The position numbers were made by a program, and so were the translations under genes. Positions 32,328-32,587 of a DNA stretch of 32,587 nucleotides are shown in pieces. Under the pieces are notes generated by a model. The model was not told the origin of the DNA, did not search any database, and saw only the letters and a list, made by a program, of their open reading frames with translations. The DNA comes from a bacterium (lineage in GTDB: Bacteria; Planctomycetota; Phycisphaerae; UBA1845), in assembly GCA_024231775.1 (NCBI GenBank), contig JAAEQG010001366.1, positions 1-32,587 on the forward strand, written 5' to 3'. How positions within the stretch are numbered: the first letter of the stretch is position 1; the number at the start of each line of letters is the position of its first letter.

Positions 32328-32587
32328 TTGCCACGCCAAACACAACCGATTCTCCAAGTGACGGGCCCCGTGCGTCGGCTGTTGCCGTGATTGACATCGG
32401 CAACACCGCGATCCACACCGGTCTCTGGTCAGACACCCGCGTCACCCACATCCACCACCTCGCCCACGAGGACTGGGCGGGGCTGTCCACGGCGCTCTCC
32501 GCAGCGCGCGACGCCGCGGACGACATGGAGTTGCACGCAGCCGCGGTGGCGACTGTGGTGCCGGAGCTACTGGGACGCGTTGAGGAA
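32324..32587 (+). CDS. coaX: Type III pantothenate kinase (start only, cut by window)
   Basis: The ATG at 32324 overlaps the obgE stop as ATGA, and the frame is open to the window end (88 codons). After a 19-residue variable leader it reads VAVIDIGNTAIHTGLW, the DxGNTxxxxG phosphate-binding motif of the CoaX/ASKHA family. VATVVPELL later matches the strand where CoaX proteins carry SVVP. Pantothenate kinase performs the first step of coenzyme A synthesis. The catalytic aspartate and GADR region lie beyond the window, so function rests on the N-terminus alone. Confidence 0.8.
   Translation, partial: MIATPNTTDSPSDGPRASAVAVIDIGNTAIHTGLWSDTRVTHIHHLAHEDWAGLSTALSAARDAADDMELHAAAVATVVPELLGRVEE

Noticed and set aside
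31260-32357. 365-codon minus-strand frame opposite obgE
   Set aside because: All conserved GTPase motifs lie on the plus strand; the minus frame shows none.
1-32587. tRNA genes, rRNA, CRISPR arrays and riboswitches
   Set aside because: No cloverleaf with a GTTCGAATC-type T-loop, no rRNA signature, no regularly spaced repeats and no known aptamer core was found by eye on either strand.

Overview
The window is GC-rich bacterial chromosome with a dense set of housekeeping and cell-envelope genes. I see no tRNA, rRNA, CRISPR array, phage gene or transposase gene. Several proteins look planctomycete-like: a very large signal peptidase I carrying a zinc ribbon and a long insertion, a membrane protein with an N-terminal helix-turn-helix, a small GGQ release-factor-like protein with a helix-turn-helix-like tail, tandem FG-GAP lipoproteins, and an SPFH protein ending in a GYF domain. 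I therefore infer Planctomycetota, perhaps class Phycisphaerae. This rests on recalled family resemblance, not on a search. LptB and OmpA-like proteins indicate an outer membrane.

Layout. 1-3107 (minus): an envelope-stress-like module of SPFH-GYF protein, zf-TFIIB protein and a zinc-ribbon protein cut by the window edge. 3108-3790: repeat-rich spacer ending in the gyrA promoter. 3791-6409: gyrA. 6636-8237: a small unknown protein and an acetyl-CoA acetyltransferase, each behind a recognisable promoter. 8238-8846: spacer with hairpins and a possible small inverted-repeat element. 8847-10628: maf, convergent with a release-factor-like gene and moaB. 10828-14876: two tandem paralogous FG-GAP surface lipoproteins. 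15008-15940 (minus): unknown exported protein.

16309-23695 is an exopolysaccharide locus. A minus-strand operon runs from an export lipoprotein through a BY-kinase and a glycosyltransferase to a secreted beta-helix protein. A divergent ExeA-type ATPase with a long helical tail lies on the other side. lptB (minus) ends by overlapping the ATPase gene tail to tail. 24865-29715 (minus): signal peptidase I, an OmpA/MotB-like lipoprotein, a helix-turn-helix membrane protein and a small membrane-anchored protein.

29912-30090 is a REP-like nested palindrome. 30238-32587 (plus): a secreted unknown protein, rpmA, a terminator-like hairpin, obgE, and the start of coaX overlapping obgE by four bases.

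The window joins core functions (gyrase, L27/Obg, Maf, CoA synthesis) with envelope biogenesis: protein secretion, lipopolysaccharide export, exopolysaccharide export and surface lipoproteins. Start codons were chosen by ribosome-binding sites and family N-termini; the uncertain ones are flagged.
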